This document shows, piece by piece, positions 6,140 to 8,770 of a stretch of DNA of 8,770 bases; the stretch's first letter is position 1, and the number at the start of each line of letters is the position of its first letter. Made by a program: the position numbers and the translations under genes. The notes under the pieces were generated by a model. That model searched no databases. It saw nothing but the letters and a program-made list of their open reading frames with translations, and had not been told where the DNA came from. This DNA is from Ignavibacteriaceae bacterium (GTDB lineage: Bacteria > Bacteroidota > Ignavibacteria > Ignavibacteriales > Ignavibacteriaceae), in contig JARLHB010000256.1 of assembly GCA_031292465.1 (NCBI GenBank), forward strand, positions 1 through 8,770, written 5' to 3'.

Positions 6140-7060
6140 ATGTATCCGGAACTTTTCAAGATAGGCCCATTTACAGTATACAGCTTCGGATTAATGGTAG
6201 GCATTGCCTTCATAATTGCAAGCTATATACTTACAAAAGAATTTGAAAGAAGGAAACTAAATCCATCACTTGCAACAGAGATAACCCTGCTTGCAATAAT
6301 TTTCGGAATTATCGGAAGTAAGGCTTTAGACTTAATCGAAAACTGGGATTCATTTATAGCGAATCCGCTTGCAAGAGCTTTTTCACCGGGGGGACTTACT
6401 TTCTACGGCGGACTTATATTAGCCTCAATTGTAATATGCATATATCTGAGAAGGAAGAAAATCCCTTTCTTATTTATCAGTGATGCGACATCCCCCTCTC
6501 TTATTTTAGCTTATGGTATTGGAAGAATAGGCTGTCAGCTTGCCGGAGACGGTGACTATGGTATACCTACTTCACTGCCGTGGGGAATGAATTTTGCGAA
6601 CGGTACCGTAAAACCTGTCGATGCACTAAGGCAGTATTATTTCGATCATCCAGCTTTAGCATTAAGAGATAATTTTAATAATTTGTCTTCCCAAATAACC
6701 GGCTCAGACCAGTATGGCATGATTACCAGGTTTGATGAAACTATACGCCTTCACCCAACTCCGCTTTATGAGTTTCTTATCTGTGCAGCATTATTTTTTG
6801 TGCTCTGGTACTTGAGGAAAAAAGACTGGACGGACGGCAAGCTCTTTATGATGTACCTTATATTTACAGGCGCTGAAAGATTATCCGTAGAGTTTTTAAG
6901 GCTGAATCCGCATCTCCTTTTCGGGTTATCTGAAGCCCAGCTAATATCTATTTTAATTATTATTATCGGCGCAGCAGGATTTATGTTTCTTGATAAGAAT
7001 AAAGCTAAGTACCCTAAATTTATTCCGCCGCCGTATAAAATTGAACATAATAAAAAATAA
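6140..7060 (+). CDS. lgt: Prolipoprotein diacylglyceryl transferase
   Basis: Inner-membrane enzyme that transfers diacylglycerol from phosphatidylglycerol to the lipobox Cys of prelipoproteins, the first lipoprotein maturation step. It has 306 residues and about seven hydrophobic segments. Family blocks include YSFGLMVGIAF (14-24), GGLTFYGGLI (84-93), the signature GRIGCQLAGDGDYG (128-141, with the catalytic-type Arg129), HPTPLYE (205-211) and GAERLSVEFLR (244-254). Compared with E. coli Lgt, Tyr89 replaces the HGG histidine, CysGln replaces AsnPhe after GRIG, and about 45 extra residues (155-200) lie in the periplasmic loop. I recall this variant from Bacteroidota-group Lgt, so it is probably functional. 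A GAGGAA-type ribosome binding site (6127-6132) precedes the start. It lies 56 bases after hisS and is probably co-transcribed with hisS and the methyltransferase gene. Confidence 0.95.
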   Translation: MYPELFKIGPFTVYSFGLMVGIAFIIASYILTKEFERRKLNPSLATEITLLAIIFGIIGSKALDLIENWDSFIANPLARAFSPGGLTFYGGLILASIVICIYLRRKKIPFLFISDATSPSLILAYGIGRIGCQLAGDGDYGIPTSLPWGMNFANGTVKPVDALRQYYFDHPALALRDNFNNLSSQITGSDQYGMITRFDETIRLHPTPLYEFLICAALFFVLWYLRKKDWTDGKLFMMYLIFTGAERLSVEFLRLNPHLLFGLSEAQLISILIIIIGAAGFMFLDKNKAKYPKFIPPPYKIEHNKK

Positions 7061-7110
7061 TATTAACCTTTGACTTGCTATTAAGGAAGTCATTAATTTA
7101 AGTGTAATAA

Positions 7111-7842
7111 ATGAATATTATAGTCGGGCGTAAACCGGTACTTGAAGCGATAAATTCCGGGGAGCAAATTGAGCAGGTTTATATTTTGCACGGGCAGAAA
7201 GGCCCGGCTATTGATGCAATCAGAATTGCATCAAAAAAGAGGGGAATAAAGTGTAATGAAATTTCCAATGATAAATTAAGAACAATTACGACCCATCCTA
7301 ATGCGCAGGGTGTTGCAGCTTCAAAAACAGAGCAAAAATACTATTCTTTAAGCGAAATCATTTCAACTTCAAAACAATCGTCTTACCCGTTAGTACTGAT
7401 ACTTGATTCGATACAGGATACGCACAATCTGGGCGCAATACTGCGTACTGCAGAATGCAGTGGCGTTGACGGTATAATTATTACAAAACATAACAGCGCT
7501 CCTGTAAATGACACTGTTGCAAAAACTTCAGCAGGCGCTACGGAGCATGTTAAAATATGTGTTGTTAATAATCTTGCCCAGGCGATGAAAGAATTAAGAG
7601 ACAGCGGCTTTTGGATTGCAGGCTCTTCACTTGATAATTCCAAAGATTATTCGGCTGTTGATTTTAAAATTCCGTTAGCCCTTGTTGTAGGCAATGAAGA
7701 AAAGGGTATCAGAAAACTTACGGCTGACAACTGCGACTTTCTTATAAACATTCCCATGAAGGGAAAAATCCAGTCTTTGAATGTTTCCGTAGCTACGGGG
7801 ATATTGCTTTTTGAAGTTTTAAGGCAGCGCAAAAGTATTTAG
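7111..7842 (+). CDS. rlmB: 23S rRNA (guanosine-2'-O-)methyltransferase, RlmB/TrmH (SpoU) family
   Basis: A 243-residue SPOUT methyltransferase. Residues 1-75 form the substrate-binding N-domain, beginning with the typical IVGRKPVLEAI. The knotted SpoU domain shows motif 1, LDSIQDTHNLGAILRTAE (98-115, with Asn106 and Arg112), then TSAGATEHV (139-147), motif 2 LVVGNEEKGI (191-200), and motif 3 IPMKGKIQSLNVSVATGI (214-231). These provide the trefoil-knot S-adenosylmethionine site. By analogy with E. coli RlmB it methylates the 2'-OH of a guanosine in 23S rRNA, but family members also act on tRNA or other rRNA sites, so the exact target is inferred. An in-frame stop sits directly before ATG 7111, fixing the earliest start; no clear Shine-Dalgarno is seen. 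The gene is 50 bases after lgt. Confidence 0.9.
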   Translation: MNIIVGRKPVLEAINSGEQIEQVYILHGQKGPAIDAIRIASKKRGIKCNEISNDKLRTITTHPNAQGVAASKTEQKYYSLSEIISTSKQSSYPLVLILDSIQDTHNLGAILRTAECSGVDGIIITKHNSAPVNDTVAKTSAGATEHVKICVVNNLAQAMKELRDSGFWIAGSSLDNSKDYSAVDFKIPLALVVGNEEKGIRKLTADNCDFLINIPMKGKIQSLNVSVATGILLFEVLRQRKSI

Positions 7843-8021
7843 CTATAGTTGAACTTATAGTAATAATTTTGTAATATTAATCGACTTTTGATAAGATAAA
7901 CAGGGAATTAGCACCTATAGACGAATATCCAGTATAATTTATTAAAAGCGGCTGATGATTTAGGCTTATTGTTACAGCGGTATATTTCCATAATGCTAAA
8001 TAACTTTATGCGGGAGGAGTT
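7843..8021. other. Intergenic region before the secreted-protein gene
   Basis: A gap of 179 AT-rich bases. It starts with an imperfect palindrome CTATAGTT.AACTTATAG (7843-7860) and holds TTAGCACCTATA (7908-7919) and GTATAATTTA (7932-7941), words that also occur together upstream of the TPR gene. TATAAT at 7933-7938 resembles a -10 box, but no matching -35 was seen at 17 bases. Nothing here can be called firmly. Confidence 0.3.
8012..8019 (+). promoter_or_regulatory. Strong Shine-Dalgarno for the secreted-protein gene
   Basis: GGGAGGAG directly before TTATG, with the GGAGG core four bases from ATG 8022. It is the best ribosome binding site in the right half of the window and supports a real gene starting at 8022. 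Confidence 0.65.
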
Positions 8022-8770
8022 ATGAAAAAAATAGAGCTACTTCTTTTATGCGGATTAATTAATATATCCTTAATTGCGCAAAGTAGTAATAATCAATTAT
8101 TCCAAAGTATTAGCGGTAACTTAAAAGACCCATCTTTTTTTATTAATACAAATTACTTCCATACTAATTCCTTACTGTTCGAACTGCATGACAGCACTTC
8201 ATCAAACATTTGTTTGAGCGATTACTCTACCGGAATAGATTCTTTTTTAACTCCGGTATTGTTAACAAACAATAATTATCAAAATATTAATCCTGTAGGG
8301 ATATGGGTGGGAGATAAGAAAATAGTTTTCTTCCAGACAAATTCCTCCGGTAATTGGAATATCGCATACCGGGAGTATTTGAACGGTACATGGGGTGATG
8401 CTAAAGTTATTTCAGATCCAACCGGTAATGATATTTCTCTCTCTGTTATAAAGTATAAAATATATTATTATTATGGTAACTTGCCGGTTGGTATTGTTTA
8501 TCAGAAAAATAATTCAATTTACATTTTTACAAAGAATGATTCTGTGGAATCCAACAGAGAGGTAATTCAGGGCTCAGATTCTTTAAAATATTCCGCTCCT
8601 TCCGCTATGTATGATGATGTTTACTATTCTAATGAATGGAATTATCCTGCAATCAGGATTACTGCAATTCAAACAGACAACTTACAAAATGAGCGAATTA
8701 TTGAGAAGGATATAAGTCTGAGCAGTAATATTGATACTACCTTTATCGTAGATGAAGGAGATGTAAATAA
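8022..8770 (+). CDS. Secreted protein of unknown function (3'-truncated by window edge)
   Basis: An open frame of 249 codons with no stop before the window ends. The N-terminus MKKIELLLLCGLINISLIAQ is a good Sec signal peptide with cleavage near Ala19/Gln20; Cys10 has no proper lipobox context, so it is probably not a lipoprotein. The mature part is rich in Asn, Ser, Tyr and aromatic beta-strand patterns. Blocks such as IWVGDKKIVFFQTNSSGNW (94-112), IAYREYLNGTWGDAKVIS (114-131) and PVGIVYQKNNSIYIFT (155-170) resemble blades of beta-propeller-like surface proteins. A run of four Tyr (148-151) is notable. The family is not recognised. In this bacterial group such proteins are often outer-surface or type IX-secreted and carry a C-terminal sorting domain, but the C-terminus is outside the window, so that is speculation. 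Confidence 0.75.
   Translation, partial: MKKIELLLLCGLINISLIAQSSNNQLFQSISGNLKDPSFFINTNYFHTNSLLFELHDSTSSNICLSDYSTGIDSFLTPVLLTNNNYQNINPVGIWVGDKKIVFFQTNSSGNWNIAYREYLNGTWGDAKVISDPTGNDISLSVIKYKIYYYYGNLPVGIVYQKNNSIYIFTKNDSVESNREVIQGSDSLKYSAPSAMYDDVYYSNEWNYPAIRITAIQTDNLQNERIIEKDISLSSNIDTTFIVDEGDVN

Noticed and set aside
7071..7092. TGACTT/AAGTCA inverted repeat before rlmB
   Set aside because: Six base pairs with a 10-base loop and no T tract; within chance expectation.
7993..8025. Ten-codon frame whose stop overlaps the start of the secreted-protein gene
   Set aside because: It mostly reads through the ribosome binding site of the downstream gene; no independent support.
1..8770. Mobile element, CRISPR, tRNA, toxin-antitoxin or phage-defence system
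   Set aside because: No transposase or integrase, no regularly spaced repeats, no tRNA-like cloverleaf, and all sizeable genes are accounted for by known families except the truncated secreted protein.

Overview
The window is AT-rich, and every gene I can support is on the + strand. Gene content and protein style point to a free-living, denitrifying member of the Bacteroidota/Chlorobiota/Ignavibacteria (FCB) group. The grounds are the Lgt variant with a GRIGC..GDGD motif, the secreted Asn/Ser/Tyr-rich protein at the right end, and the family flavour of the nitrite reductase cluster. This placement is inference from protein style, since no rRNA or marker phylogeny is available here.

Left part (1-3213): a compact nitrite-reduction cluster. 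It opens with the 3' part of a copper nitrite reductase (NirK) whose C-terminus carries a fused c-type cytochrome domain. Next comes a NirV-like secreted SUMF1/FGE-fold protein, then a membrane-anchored SCO1/SenC copper chaperone, then a RIC/ScdA/YtfE-type di-iron protein that repairs nitrosatively damaged Fe-S clusters. The first two junctions are ATGA stop/start overlaps, and the fourth gene follows after 24 bases with a strong AAGGAG ribosome binding site, so the four are probably one operon. The logic is coherent: NirK makes NO from nitrite using copper, SCO can supply or reduce that copper, NirV is a dedicated but poorly understood NirK partner, and RIC handles damage from the NO.

Middle (3214-4182): an intergenic stretch with a long imperfect hairpin (3253-3324), an isolated small TPR protein gene (3507-3992), and a second intergenic stretch with little recognisable content.

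Right-centre (4183-7842): four ordinary chromosomal genes in the same orientation. They are a PtsN-like PTS EIIA protein, histidyl-tRNA synthetase (hisS), prolipoprotein diacylglyceryl transferase (lgt), and a 23S rRNA 2'-O-methyltransferase of the RlmB/SpoU type. A terminator-like hairpin separates ptsN from hisS.

Right end (7843-8770): a 179-base gap and then the first 249 codons of a secreted protein of unknown function that runs off the window.

I see no mobile element, CRISPR array, tRNA or rRNA. I did not find a clear, wholly new system. The most notable content is the tightly coupled nirK-cytochrome / nirV / SCO / RIC module, plus the unexplained hairpin downstream of it.
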